Shown piece by piece: positions 20,863 to 30,646 of a DNA stretch of 64,000 bases. Below the pieces are notes generated by a model, which saw only the letters and a program-made list of their open reading frames with translations, ran no database searches and was not told the DNA's origin. The stretch's first letter is position 1. The number at the start of each line of letters is the position of its first letter. The translations under genes were made by a program, and so were the position numbers. The stretch is from Oceanobacillus luteolus (lineage in GTDB: Bacteria; Bacillota; Bacilli; Bacillales; Amphibacillaceae), in the NCBI RefSeq assembly GCF_023715655.1, contig NZ_JAMBON010000008.1, positions 1 through 64,000 on the forward strand. Direction: 5' to 3'.

Positions 20863-21738
20863 CTATTCTTCAATATGGTAAGTTTGATAAACCGTCCGCT
20901 TTGGAACCCCTCGATCCTTCGCTACCTGTTTAATTGCTTCTTTACTCGAAATCCCTTCTGTTTCGATATAGTGGTCCACATGTTCCTTTACACCAAGATT
21001 AGACCACCAGTTATCTTCAGCATCTTCTGCTCCTGCTTCTGCTCCTTCCACAACAATAACAAATTCACCTTTCAGTTCATTTGTCTTAACCCAGGCCAAT
21101 AAGTCATCCACCGTTCCGCGAATATATTCCTCGAAACGTTTTGTGAGCTCCCGTGCTAATGCTACTTTTCTATTCCCTAGGGTGTCTCGAATATTCTCAA
21201 GTGTATCTTTCACACGAAATGGTGATTCATAAAAAAGCAGTGTTGCAGATATTTTTTTTAAATCTGTAAGTGCTTCTATTTTTTCTTTCTTCTTACGTGG
21301 TAAAAATCCATAAAAATAAAATTCATTGGTAGACATACCAGAACCTACGAGAGCGGCGAGTGCAGCATTTGCTCCAGGCAAGACAATCACTTTGACATTT
21401 CGCTTCAACGCTTCTTCCACTAAACCAGAACCTGGGTCAGAAATAGCCGGCATACCCGCATCACTGACAACAGCAATCTTCGCCCCCTCTTCCGCTTGGC
21501 GGATTAGATCTTCTATTTTCCCTAAATTAGAATGCTCGTGATAGCTTGTTAGCGGTGTGTTTATTTCGAAATAATTAAGGAGTTTTTTCGTATTCCTCGT
21601 ATCCTCTGCCGCTATAACATTTGCTGTTTTCAATGTATTTAACGCACGATATGTAATATCCTCCAAATTGCCGATTGGGGTTGGTACAAGAAATATTGCA
21701 CCTTCTGCTTCATTATCAAAACTTTTTTGGATCATCAT
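20863..21738 (-). CDS. rsmI: 16S rRNA C1402 2'-O-methyltransferase RsmI
   Basis: Methylates C1402 in the decoding centre of 16S rRNA. The 291-residue tetrapyrrole-methylase-fold protein shows VPTPIGNLEDITYRAL, AEDTRNTKKLL, the SAM loop VSDAGMPAISDPG and LPGANAALAAL. I chose ATG 21738, whose ATGA overlaps the yazA stop, over the GTG at 21750: length and coupling fit better. Last gene of the trmN6-yazA-rsmI operon. Confidence 0.95.
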   Translation of the reverse strand: MMIQKSFDNEAEGAIFLVPTPIGNLEDITYRALNTLKTANVIAAEDTRNTKKLLNYFEINTPLTSYHEHSNLGKIEDLIRQAEEGAKIAVVSDAGMPAISDPGSGLVEEALKRNVKVIVLPGANAALAALVGSGMSTNEFYFYGFLPRKKKEKIEALTDLKKISATLLFYESPFRVKDTLENIRDTLGNRKVALARELTKRFEEYIRGTVDDLLAWVKTNELKGEFVIVVEGAEAGAEDAEDNWWSNLGVKEHVDHYIETEGISSKEAIKQVAKDRGVPKRTVYQTYHIEE

Positions 21739-22007
21739 GTCAGCAAGCACTTCTTTCCATTGCTCTCGATTAATTTCTCCTTTTCCGGACGGGAGAGCTG
21801 TTTAATTTGATATTCACGCCGCATAGCCTCTTCCTTTGTTGGAAATTCCTCCATGTAAGCGACTTTAAAAGGACCCCGGCCACGCGTATATTTGGCACCT
21901 TTCCCCATTTCATGCATTTTTAATCGATGAGGCAGGTTGTTTGTATAACCTGTATAGAGTGTATCATCCTTACATTTCAATATATATACGAGATGTACTT
22001 CATCCAT
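21735..22007 (-). CDS. yazA: GIY-YIG nuclease superfamily protein YazA
   Basis: A 90-residue single-domain GIY-YIG (UPF0213) protein. The VYILKC and [16 protein letters not shown] segments carry the Tyr and Arg of the nuclease motif; the biological target is not known. I chose ATG 22007 behind AGGAG. It overlaps trmN6 by 8 bases and rsmI by 4, so all three are translationally coupled, as in B. subtilis. Confidence 0.92.
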   Translation of the reverse strand: MDEVHLVYILKCKDDTLYTGYTNNLPHRLKMHEMGKGAKYTRGRGPFKVAYMEEFPTKEEAMRREYQIKQLSRPEKEKLIESNGKKCLLT

Positions 22008-22740
22008 AAATGATACTCCTAGCTTCCTCTGTATACGTCCCGTCATCATTGTAAATGTAGAGCGGGGGGAGGATTTTTATATCGGGTTTCCCATCACGGA
22101 TTCCCTCGAATAAAAGCATATTCGCTTCTTTACCTCGCTTTGGATAAACAAACTGGATACGTTTAGGCTCCAATTTGTATTTCCGGAATAAATCAATGAT
22201 ATCCACCAGCCTCCCTGGGCGATGAACCATTGCAACTTTACCGCCTGGGCGGACATGCAGCTTGCACGCTTTCACTACATCTTCCAGTGTACAATATACC
22301 TCATGACGTGCAATCGTCAAATAATCATTGTCATTATGCTCCGTCGACTTCGGTGAGCGGAAGTACGGGGGATTACAAGTTACAACATCAAACGTACTGT
22401 GGCCCAGCACCGGTTGCATTTCCTTCAGGTCACCAAGAAGGACTGAGATTTGATCCTCAAGCTCGTTCACTTCAATACTTCTTTCCGCCATGCTGAAAAT
22501 ACGTTCTTGTATCTCCACACCGGTAATTTTCGCTTGTGTACGTCTTGATAACAACAAAGGAACCACTGCATTCCCCGTACATAAATCAAGTATTGACCCA
22601 CGCTTGATTGGAATATGTGCAAAATGAGAGAGCAGCACAGCATCCAGTGAAAATGCAAAACTGCTCGGGCTCTGTATTATTTTCATTGATTCATCGGCCA
22701 ATAAATAGTCGAGCCGTTCATCGTCGTATAGTTTTACCAT
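22000..22740 (-). CDS. trmN6: tRNA1(Val) A37 N6-methyltransferase (TrmN6/YabB)
   Basis: A 246-residue class I SAM methyltransferase with the SAM motif [14 protein letters not shown] and the N6-adenine catalytic NPPYF. The family modifies A37 of tRNA-Val. AAGGA lies upstream of the ATG. It heads the operon with yazA and rsmI, downstream of the yabA terminator. Confidence 0.92.
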   Translation of the reverse strand: MVKLYDDERLDYLLADESMKIIQSPSSFAFSLDAVLLSHFAHIPIKRGSILDLCTGNAVVPLLLSRRTQAKITGVEIQERIFSMAERSIEVNELEDQISVLLGDLKEMQPVLGHSTFDVVTCNPPYFRSPKSTEHNDNDYLTIARHEVYCTLEDVVKACKLHVRPGGKVAMVHRPGRLVDIIDLFRKYKLEPKRIQFVYPKRGKEANMLLFEGIRDGKPDIKILPPLYIYNDDGTYTEEARSIIYG

Positions 22741-22909
22741 GATGGTGTCCTTTCTATTCCAATATTAAATTTTACAAAGACTGAGTGACCTTTCAGGAGA
22801 GCGCCGTAGTGTACTTCGGATTAAGTCACACATAGTCTTACGAGAATATATGAAGCTTCTGTAGACTATTAATAAACAACCTGTAATTCGGTTGATTTTC
22901 CTATACATT

Positions 22910-22945
22910 GAAGAAAACTGCCCTACTTTAAGAATAGGACAGTTC
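22910..22945 (-). terminator. Terminator of yabA
   Basis: Minus strand: about 10-bp stem AACTGTCCTA/TAGGGCAGTT with one G-U pair, followed by TTCTTC. The 217-base gap to trmN6 holds no other recognised gene. Confidence 0.65.
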
Positions 22946-22957
22946 AAGTTTAAAGCA

Positions 22958-23311
22958 TTATTTTCTCTTTGCAAAGAAATCCAAACAAAAAATACAATCT
23001 TCATTCTGTCGTGGACTTCCAAATTCTAAGTTACAGATATGGAATCCTTCATCATAAAGCCTTGCGAGGTTGTCACGTCCTTCTCCCGGGAGATATTCCT
23101 TCGTTTCCTCGCCACTCTCTTTCGCTTGTTTTTCTTTTTCCTGATTCGTTTGCTCCAAATGATTGCGCAAATTATGATTTTCAACTTGCAGGCGATGATT
23201 TTCTTCAAGGACACTACTTAGTTTTCCCTTCAATTCGCCAAGTCGTTCATACAACTCACCAATTTGCTTTTCCATATCGGCAACTTGGTCAAATATTTCT
23301 CTGTTATTCAC
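22958..23311 (-). CDS. yabA: Replication initiation control protein YabA
   Basis: YabA bridges DnaA and DnaN and restrains re-initiation. The product (117 residues from the GTG at 23311, or 119 from the GTG at 23317) has an N-terminal leucine-rich coiled coil and a C-terminal zinc motif FHICNLEF...CIFC. I prefer 23311 because GAGGTGA then stands 6 bases upstream; from 23317 there would be no spacing. It belongs to the tmk-darA-yaaR-holB-ricT-yabA cluster. Confidence 0.95.
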   Translation of the reverse strand: MNNREIFDQVADMEKQIGELYERLGELKGKLSSVLEENHRLQVENHNLRNHLEQTNQEKEKQAKESGEETKEYLPGEGRDNLARLYDEGFHICNLEFGSPRQNEDCIFCLDFFAKRK

Positions 23312-23515
23312 GCCCACTCACCTCTTTATCACGCATTAACCGGCTGAAACCTTCCATTTTTATAACAAAATTGGAGAATGGAATGCAGCCCGCAAATTCC
23401 TGACTCGTTCGACTGACATTCAATGAGGATAGAAGCCGATTAACGTGAGTATCTATTAAAGTAAGTCCATTAGCACGTTCAGCGCCTTAAATAACCCATT
23501 GAATGCAGCGTCATC

Positions 23516-24340
23516 TTATTTTGTGGTCTGCGCTAAGATTCCTTCTTCAATCATTTCATCTAATGTATATTCAATCGTGCGTTCATGTTCTGTTAATTCA
23601 ATTTGCACGAGTTTTTCCAATATGTTTAGTCCAACGACTTTTCCTTTTCCATGTGGAGTCTTAACGGATTCACCAAAGTCTGGCATCTCCCGTTTAGCTT
23701 CTTCATAATGGTCATTTTCATACTTTAAGCAACACATTAATCTTCCACATAATCCTGAGATTTTTGCTGGATTGAGAGAGAGATTTTGATCTTTCGCCAT
23801 TTTAATGGAGACCGGCTCAAAGTCCCCTAAAAACGTTGAACAACAAAGCATTCTACCGCACGGTCCAATACCACCCAGCATTTTTGCTTCATCGCGTACA
23901 CCAATTTGGCGTAACTCAATTCTTGTCTTGAACATAGCTGCAAGATCTTTAACAAGATTTCGGAAATCAATCCGACCATCTGCTGTAAAGTAAAAAATAA
24001 TTTTATTTCTATCAAATGTATATTCAACATCGACTAGATTCATTTCCAAGTCATGTTCTTTCACCTTTACGGAACAAGCTTCCAATGCTTCTTTTGCTTG
24101 TCGCTTATTCTCAACGACAGTTCGTTTATCTTCTTCCGTTGCTACACGGATAACCTTCTTCAAAGGAAGTACAACATCTTCTTCATCGACCTTCTTACTG
24201 GCAATGACAACTTTCCCGAACTCAATACCACGAATTGTTTCTACGATCACATAACTATCAAGTGTGATATCTTCTTCCCCCGGGTCAAAATAATATATTT
24301 TACCCGCTTTTTTAAAGCGGACACCTATAACTTCTATCAT
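23516..24340 (-). CDS. ricT: RicT (YaaT), PSP1-domain protein
   Basis: RicT forms the RicAFT complex, which supports RNase Y processing and phosphorelay activity. The 274-residue PSP1 protein has the cysteine-rich stretch GPCGRMLCCSTF and SGLCGRLMCCLKY, known in the family to bind iron-sulfur clusters. ATG with AGAGGTG upstream, directly after holB (10-base gap). About 200 bases separate it from yabA and hold no recognised gene. Confidence 0.96.
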   Translation of the reverse strand: MIEVIGVRFKKAGKIYYFDPGEEDITLDSYVIVETIRGIEFGKVVIASKKVDEEDVVLPLKKVIRVATEEDKRTVVENKRQAKEALEACSVKVKEHDLEMNLVDVEYTFDRNKIIFYFTADGRIDFRNLVKDLAAMFKTRIELRQIGVRDEAKMLGGIGPCGRMLCCSTFLGDFEPVSIKMAKDQNLSLNPAKISGLCGRLMCCLKYENDHYEEAKREMPDFGESVKTPHGKGKVVGLNILEKLVQIELTEHERTIEYTLDEMIEEGILAQTTK

Positions 24341-24350
24341 TCTAATTTTT

Positions 24351-25340
24351 TCACCTCTTCATTTGCAGTACAAGCTGCTCCATTACTAATGTAGGCTGTA
24401 CATTTTGCGAGAGTTTCCGTTTGGCCTGGATAATTAAATCGAGTAGTTTCGATAAATGGTTTTGCGAAAATCTCATCGAGGTCTTCTCTAGTAATGTATC
24501 ATTTGGTTTGAAAACGGTCATCTTCCCCTCATTACCAATATGGTAGTAAAGAACATCACGTAAAGATAGGAGCAGCAGATCAAGCCCCCGTTCGTGATCT
24601 TTTCTCTCTTTAAAATGCGTAAGCCACTTACTATGGAGATAGAGATAGATATTCTCAGGCCTTGTGGTTAGCATTTCTATTAATTGTAACACTAGCGTTC
24701 TCGCTTCCACAAACCATTCGTCTTCAGAGAGCTGAAACGCATCATCTAAATTATTCGTAAGCGCACTCATCAGGAATGCATCCTGTTCTTTCATCCCTTC
24801 ACTGATCAACTGTTTTTGGAACTGGAGAGGATTAAGTGGTTTTAAGTCTATCACCTGACAACGGGAGCGAATCGTTGGAAGAATCGACCCACTATTTTCA
24901 GTGAGCATCATCGCAGTCGTCTGTTTACTTGGTTCCTCTAAAAATTTAAGGAGGCTGTTTGCCGCGTTTACCGTCATCCTATCAGCATGTTTAATAACAT
25001 AAACCTTCTGATTGGACTCCATACCTGAAAACGCGAATTCCTTTTGCAGGTGCCTCACTTGCTCTTTTGATATAGATAAACCCTCTGGCTCGATCCAATG
25101 GACGTCCGGATGGTTGCCAGATAGGATACGTTTGCAATTATTACATGTGTTGCACGGTTCTATTCCTTGCTTGTTTTCACAAAAAAGACTCATTGCCATT
25201 ACAAGGGCGATCCGTTCTTTTCCCGTGCCTCGTTCACCTTGCAGGAGGTACGCATGAGAAATTCGGCCTTTTTCCAAACTGTTGGTGAGAATAGTCGTTG
25301 CAAGTGGCTGTATTTCTGCAATTTTAGACCAAGTGTTCAT
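24351..25340 (-). CDS. holB: DNA polymerase III subunit delta'
   Basis: The delta' subunit of the clamp loader, which opens DnaN clamps with DnaX and delta. The 329-residue AAA+ protein has GERGTGKE, a zinc module (C followed by CNTCNNC), and the SRC-type IRSRCQV. I chose ATG 25340 (MNTWSKIAEIQP) by family alignment; the upstream GGGA is weak. It lies between yaaR and ricT. The window also encodes the DnaX partner at 31.7 kb. Confidence 0.94.
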   Translation of the reverse strand: MNTWSKIAEIQPLATTILTNSLEKGRISHAYLLQGERGTGKERIALVMAMSLFCENKQGIEPCNTCNNCKRILSGNHPDVHWIEPEGLSISKEQVRHLQKEFAFSGMESNQKVYVIKHADRMTVNAANSLLKFLEEPSKQTTAMMLTENSGSILPTIRSRCQVIDLKPLNPLQFQKQLISEGMKEQDAFLMSALTNNLDDAFQLSEDEWFVEARTLVLQLIEMLTTRPENIYLYLHSKWLTHFKERKDHERGLDLLLLSLRDVLYYHIGNEGKMTVFKPNDTLLEKTSMRFSQNHLSKLLDLIIQAKRKLSQNVQPTLVMEQLVLQMKR

Positions 25341-25405
25341 GAGTATCCGTCCCTTTTCGTCCAACACTAACGCTCAGGCAGCCATGAAACTTATTTGAAA
25401 AGACC

Positions 25406-25439
25406 TGGAAGTTCGACGCGAGAAACACGCCAAACTTCC
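25406..25439. other. Hairpin in yaaR-holB gap
   Basis: Seven-bp arms GGAAGTT/AACTTCC with an inner GCG/CGC pair, no T-run. It sits in a 147-base gap inside an otherwise tight operon; could affect mRNA processing. Confidence 0.4.
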
Positions 25440-25487
25440 CGTCATTCACAGTCCATCTGCTGCTAAATGAGCGTGTGCAATTTGTTG

Positions 25488-25922
25488 TTACGTATATATG
25501 TTAATCAGCAGACCTTTGATTTCACCGATGTGACCAAGTATGTCCACTGTCTTCTTTTCCTGATTCATAACATCTTCCGTTAATTCCAATAACTTCTCGT
25601 CGATTTTCTTTAAAATCGTAAGTTTACGGCTACTTCCATCAAAACCGATGGAATGGCCTTGTTTTAATTGATAACTGTTTGATACAGTTTCTTCTAAAAA
25701 ACCTTTAATCAATCGTTTGAACTTTGTAAGCTCACGTAATGTGCGATAATGTGCAAGTTTTTCACCTTGACTTGCAATATTTTTAACCAATTCTTCAAGC
25801 TCTTGTTGTTTTACCTTTAGAGACTCAGACTGTACGAGTTTTTGGAAGGATTGGGTTTCAGCTGGTGCAGTTCTTGTTACCTTAACTTCTGTCTGAGATT
25901 TAAATTCTTGGCTGATTTTCAT
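25488..25922 (-). CDS. yaaR: YaaR family protein (DUF327)
   Basis: A 144-residue all-helical DUF327 protein of unknown function, conserved between darA and holB in Bacilli. It is rich in charged residues, with a predicted coiled coil at about 30-60 and no membrane segment. GGAG is seen upstream of the ATG. Confidence 0.9.
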   Translation of the reverse strand: MKISQEFKSQTEVKVTRTAPAETQSFQKLVQSESLKVKQQELEELVKNIASQGEKLAHYRTLRELTKFKRLIKGFLEETVSNSYQLKQGHSIGFDGSSRKLTILKKIDEKLLELTEDVMNQEKKTVDILGHIGEIKGLLINIYT

Positions 25923-25958
25923 TCATGCTCCGCTCCTTCCAAGTTCACTTTTTCCTTT

Positions 25959-26928
<970 letters not shown>

Positions 26929-26932
<4 letters not shown>

Positions 26933-28362
26933 GTCTGCTTCTCCTTCAGGTTGCTCATAAATATACGTATGCCTTCTTCCCGTTGCTGGATTCTCACCCC
27001 TTGCTCGATAAGCTGGTTGATTGCTGTATAGTGCTCCAGTGTAACGATTTCTCCTTTTGAAATTAGAGGAATCCCCGGTGGATACGGAATCACCGGCTCT
27101 GCTGCAATTTCACCTATTGCTTTTTCAAAAGGGATAAGCTTTTGTTTCAATCCTTCCATTTCCCGGTAAGTTAAGGCTAATTCTTGAATCGTACTGGTAA
27201 AATAGTTTACCACTTCTATTGTAGCATGATTTCCATTGTTTTTTAATGCTTCCATCACGTATTTCAGGACTTTTTTCAGACGTGCCCATTCACTGAAAGG
27301 GCCTAAACCAAAAATAAAAAGTATTTGCCTGTCTGTAGTCAGTTCCGGATAAATTCCTTGTTCCTCAAACAACCTCGCAGCCTCTTTTGCAGTATACCCA
27401 TCTTTAAGCTGAATCGTTAATTTTAACGGATCGTCAGATGGAATGATGTCCCAGTGACTGACTGCCTCCCGAAATAATGCTTTTATTTTGTCGATGTCTT
27501 CTAAGATTTGTTGGATCCTCTCCTGATTCAGCATGGCGAGATAATATCTTGCAATATCTAAAGAAGCCATTAATGGATATGACGGGCTGCTCGATTGCAG
27601 CATCTGCAATCGATATGCCAGACTTTCCTTTGTGATCAGCTTCGATTTTATATGTAGATAAGAAGCCATCGTCATTGCCGGAGCCGTCTTATGAGCCGAA
27701 TGGACGACGACATCCGCGCCAAGCTCGAGGGCAGACTTTGGAAATGGTTCCCCTAAAGCGAAATGCACTCCATGGGCCTCATCTACAAGAACGGGAATAT
27801 TCCGGTCATGAGCGAGCTCAATCATCGTTTTGATATCATAAGTACGACCAAAATAGTCGGGATAAGTAAGGATGACAGCTTTAGCATCCGGATGTTCATC
27901 TAGTGCTTTTTCAAGTGTATTAATCGCTGGACTGGTGAATCTCTCCACTTTGGCATCATACTCCGGTGCAAGAAAGACCGGTCTCACACCAGCAAGTTCC
28001 AGCCCATTCAAAATCGACTTATGACTATTTCGCTGAACAATCACTTTATCATTTTGCTTACACGCAGCAAGAATCATCGCTAAATTTCCTACCGTGCTGC
28101 CATTGATAAGGAAGAAGGTATGATCAGATTGGAAAAACGCACTCGCCAATTTTTCTGCTTCAGCAATTGCTCCATGGGGAGCGTGAAGGTCGTCTAAGCC
28201 CGGTAGTTCGGTCATATCCAGTTTTAAAATATGTTCATAATATGACTTCGCCTGCTCCGGAAAGATAACCCCACTTTTATGGCCAGGAACGTGAAATGAT
28301 ATGGATTTGGTAGTGGAAAATTCTTCTAGCATTTGTAAAATCGGGATGTTTTTCTGGTTCAT
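26929..28362 (-). CDS. yaaO: PLP-dependent Orn/Lys/Arg decarboxylase family (YaaO)
   Basis: A 477-residue fold-type I PLP enzyme of the Orn/Lys/Arg decarboxylase class; substrate not assignable from sequence. It shows FHVPGHKSG, the DEAH motif (194-197) and the PLP lysine Lys225 in [10 protein letters not shown], plus the smaller C-terminal domain. GGAGGAG precedes the ATG. It overlaps tmk by 4 bases. In B. subtilis xpaC and yaaN lie upstream; here a NERD gene and a 21-bp repeat array occupy that place. Confidence 0.93.
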
Positions 28363-28465
28363 TGGAGACTCCTCCGTGATTTTTGGTTATATTCTTTAGT
28401 TTATCATAGAGTGAGCAGGGCTGGGGGTGCGAGGAACTGGCTTGATACAGCGGATATTTGTGAAT

Positions 28466-28570
28466 TTGAGCATTATTATCTTGGACTTGAGCATCTTTAC
28501 TGCCAACTTGAGCATTTTTAATGGGTATTTGAGCATTTATCTGGTAGATTTGAGCATTTACCTATACATC
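28466..28570. repeat. Five-copy 21-bp-period repeat array
   Basis: The core TTGAGCAT recurs at 28466, 28487, 28508, 28529 and 28550, exactly 21 bases apart, with degenerate 13-base fillers. Since 21 is seven codons, the array keeps one reading frame: the plus frame from GTG 28460 to TAA 28573 reads a heptad repeat LSIxxxx. The minus frame is continuous with the NERD gene beyond its TAG and reads NAQIxxx. I do not claim either is translated. Confidence 0.9.
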
Positions 28571-29557
28571 TAATAGATGATAAGGTTCGAGCTTATATTC
28601 TAGTCCGCTTTTTATCCCATAGCTTTCTAACTTCTCCTTTTGTAATAATTGCTTAACAATATGTCTAGACTCCAACTGCAAAAACTCCCTCGCTTCTCGA
28701 TTTTTTATATATTCATTAACTAATAGTCCGTATTCCGCCAATGCACGTCTATGAGCTTTTTTCGAGGCTGCTCTACAATAATAACAAAGCCATTTTCCTC
28801 CTTTACGTATCATTGGTGCTTGCAAGCATTCTGGACAGATAACTCCTTTTATTAATTCCCCATAAGAAATTTTGTATTTGGCCAGAAGATCTTCTTTTTT
28901 CTCGGAGTGTGCAGCAAGTAACCGATTGGAAATCTCCATCAATTGGTCTCCTGATAGTCTTGCTACCGGGTACATCTTTTCAAATTCCTCAATTTTATCA
29001 AGCAGCTTATCCTTATGCATAACCATTTTGGGCAATTCATTATTATTGGTATGATTTTTAAGGATGGTATTCGAGTTACTATAGACTACAATTTTTTCAA
29101 TTGGAAGGGAGGGGAAATCGTACTGCCTTAGCCAGCGGAGTAGTCGGAGGTGTTGCAGTTTCACTTGAAATACCGGATTGGTAAATGCTTGTTCTTTATC
29201 AACTTCTTTTCGTATTACCTGTCCCATTTCATCAAATATGACATGGTCACGAATATTTTTTACTTCTATGATCAGTAAGTATTGTGCAGACAATAGTAGA
29301 ATATCAATTTGGAAATAACTCTGATTATCCTTGATGCGTAGATATTGGAAGATAAGATATTTTTCTGGAGGAAGGAAGTTCAGCATATACTGAAGGTCTT
29401 GTTCTCCGTTATATCCGGCGCGTATGTTTCTTGCTCTTGAATCAATGATTTCTTTTTGAGGATGATTTTGAGGAACCCTTTCGTTTAAAGCTTCATGCTG
29501 CAGCAATTCGATCGGAGGTTTAAGAGGTTTAATAATCAACGATACACTACCTTTCAT
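28562..29557 (-). CDS. NERD-domain protein with C-terminal zinc ribbon
   Basis: A 331-residue predicted nuclease-related protein. The NERD region (about 45-165) carries a PD-(D/E)xK-like triad: Asp85 in FQIDIL, and Glu98 and Lys100 in IIEVKN. A zinc ribbon follows at 241-261 (CPEC...CYYC). No signal peptide or membrane segment is seen. The ribosome site is weak. It replaces xpaC/yaaN between csfB and yaaO compared with B. subtilis. Function unknown; DNA processing or phage-related roles have been proposed for NERD proteins, but nothing here proves it. Confidence 0.85.
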   Translation of the reverse strand: MKGSVSLIIKPLKPPIELLQHEALNERVPQNHPQKEIIDSRARNIRAGYNGEQDLQYMLNFLPPEKYLIFQYLRIKDNQSYFQIDILLLSAQYLLIIEVKNIRDHVIFDEMGQVIRKEVDKEQAFTNPVFQVKLQHLRLLRWLRQYDFPSLPIEKIVVYSNSNTILKNHTNNNELPKMVMHKDKLLDKIEEFEKMYPVARLSGDQLMEISNRLLAAHSEKKEDLLAKYKISYGELIKGVICPECLQAPMIRKGGKWLCYYCRAASKKAHRRALAEYGLLVNEYIKNREAREFLQLESRHIVKQLLQKEKLESYGIKSGLEYKLEPYHLLDV

Positions 29558-29656
29558 ATGTATTTTCTCGTTGCTTTATATTCGGCAAAAGGGAGAAAAA
29601 TCCTGCATGAAGGGCGAGTTTAATTTCTACGACAATAACCTACATTACAAAAACAA

Positions 29657-29687
29657 ATAAAAAAGCCTTTGCTTTATACAAAGACTC
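29657..29687 (-). terminator. Terminator of csfB
   Basis: Minus strand: AGTCTTTG/CAAAGGCT stem with one G-U, then TTTTTTA. Its upstream end touches the csfB stop codon. Confidence 0.75.
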
Positions 29688-29875
29688 TAGGAAAATAGTT
29701 GCTGTTGATTTACACTTTTTAATTTCTGTACATAGTAGCGGTATTTTTCTTCACGTGGTTCAGTATGGATGATATTATACTCACACTCTTGGCAAATAAA
29801 CATTGTATAAAGATGAATACCATGTTGCTTTTCTTCTTCACATATACCACAAGTTTTAAGCGTCTTTGCTTCCAT
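29687..29875 (-). CDS. csfB: Anti-sigma factor CsfB (Gin)
   Basis: Gin inhibits SigG (and SigE) to prevent premature late forespore gene expression. The 62-residue product has a zinc-finger-like CGIC...CQEC pattern and the family core GIHLYTMFICQECE. I chose ATG 29875 behind GGAGGTG; upstream in-frame codons are not conserved. A strong SigF-type promoter match is present upstream. Confidence 0.94.
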   Translation of the reverse strand: MEAKTLKTCGICEEEKQHGIHLYTMFICQECEYNIIHTEPREEKYRYYVQKLKSVNQQQLFS

Positions 29876-29895
29876 TTCCCCACCTCCATGAAAGT

Positions 29896-29924
29896 AGTAT
29901 CTCCTAATCTTATGATTTCTATTC
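29896..29924 (-). promoter_or_regulatory. SigF-type promoter of csfB
   Basis: Minus strand: GAATA, 15-base spacer, GGAGATACT, fully fitting GGnnAnAnT. csfB is a known SigF gene. Confidence 0.75.
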
Positions 29925-29953
29925 ATGGAATGTGAATATTACTATTTTCATAA

Positions 29954-29989
29954 TAAAAAAATGGACCGTATACGTAGGGTCCAATTTTT
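29954..29989. terminator. Terminator of bofA
   Basis: TGGACC/GGTCCA stem with a 10-base loop flanked by an A-run and a T-run, so it can act in both directions; lies past the bofA stop. Confidence 0.7.
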
Positions 29990-30035
29990 GATCTCATGTT
30001 GAAACGGATATATACCCTGACATTCTGGCCCATTT

Positions 30036-30299
30036 TTATAATATGAAAATATGGATTGCGACCAAGGATGCCACTCCGAAAAGGCCCAATATCCCGGAAA
30101 CAAGTGCAGTGAAGAGGTTAATCGGGACATGAATACCAAAATTGGCTCCGAAAACGTTGACGAAAAATAATAATAATACCCCGATTACTAGTTTCACAGA
30201 CCCTTGTCCGAGCAGTTTCATTGGTTTCACCGGTGCTCCAACGGTAAGCAACAAAATAATAATGGAAATCATTATGATAATTACCATGGTTGAGCTCAT
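30036..30299 (-). CDS. bofA: Inhibitor of pro-SigK processing BofA
   Basis: BofA holds the SpoIVFB protease inactive in the outer forespore membrane until engulfment is signalled. The 87-residue protein equals the B. subtilis length, with two membrane segments (about 5-22 and 36-54) and the conserved NxFGxNFGIHVPINL region followed by a hydrophobic end. AGGAGG precedes the ATG. It lies between yaaL and csfB; no rRNA operon is present here, unlike in B. subtilis. Confidence 0.95.
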   Translation of the reverse strand: MSSTMVIIIMISIIILLLTVGAPVKPMKLLGQGSVKLVIGVLLLFFVNVFGANFGIHVPINLFTALVSGILGLFGVASLVAIHIFIL

Positions 30300-30387
30300 T
30301 CTTTAACAATCCTCCTACAACTCAAGTCTAACGAGAACAAGATTCGAACTCCATGTCCCACTTAGTCTATGTATATGTATTTACATA

Positions 30388-30419
30388 TAAAAAAAGACTA
30401 AGGTTCAACTTAGTCTTTT
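30388..30419 (-). terminator. Terminator of recR-yaaL
   Basis: Minus strand: AAAGACTAAG/CTTAGTCTTT perfect stem with a 6-base loop and a long T-run, overlapping the yaaL stop codon. Confidence 0.85.
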
Positions 30420-30630
30420 AAATATCCAATGCATTAACATTTCGGCGTCGCGCTTCCCGGAGCAAATATAAATATTTGGCCTCAGCAAGTTTCTCGGCAG
30501 CTCTGCTTTCAAGGGTGCGTTCAATACTCCTTGAGCCTAATTCGCGAATTTGTTTCCACTCTTTTTCTACTACAAATATCGCATGCAGCAGCTCCGCATC
30601 CACCTGTTTTTTATTCAATTTCCTTGCCAT
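30418..30630 (-). CDS. yaaL: YaaL family protein (DUF2508)
   Basis: A 70-residue charged helical protein of unknown function, conserved downstream of recR in Bacilli. The C-terminal AEAKYLYLLREARRRN matches the family signature. I chose ATG 30630; GGTGAAG just upstream is a weak site, and the gene is only 16 bases after recR, so translation is probably coupled. Confidence 0.88.
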   Translation of the reverse strand: MARKLNKKQVDAELLHAIFVVEKEWKQIRELGSRSIERTLESRAAEKLAEAKYLYLLREARRRNVNALDI

Positions 30631-30646
30631 GTTCTTCACCCGAATT

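Noticed and set aside
22765-23022. 85-codon minus-strand frame between trmN6 and yabA
   Set aside because: Overlaps the yabA 3' end and its terminator; no ribosome site or homology.
28466-28570. Interpretation of the repeat array as CRISPR
   Set aside because: The 8-base constant core and 13-base fillers are far too short for repeats and spacers, and no cas genes are present.
30300-30417. rRNA operon as found near bofA in B. subtilis
   Set aside because: Only a short A/T-rich gap and a terminator are present; no rRNA-like sequence anywhere in the window.
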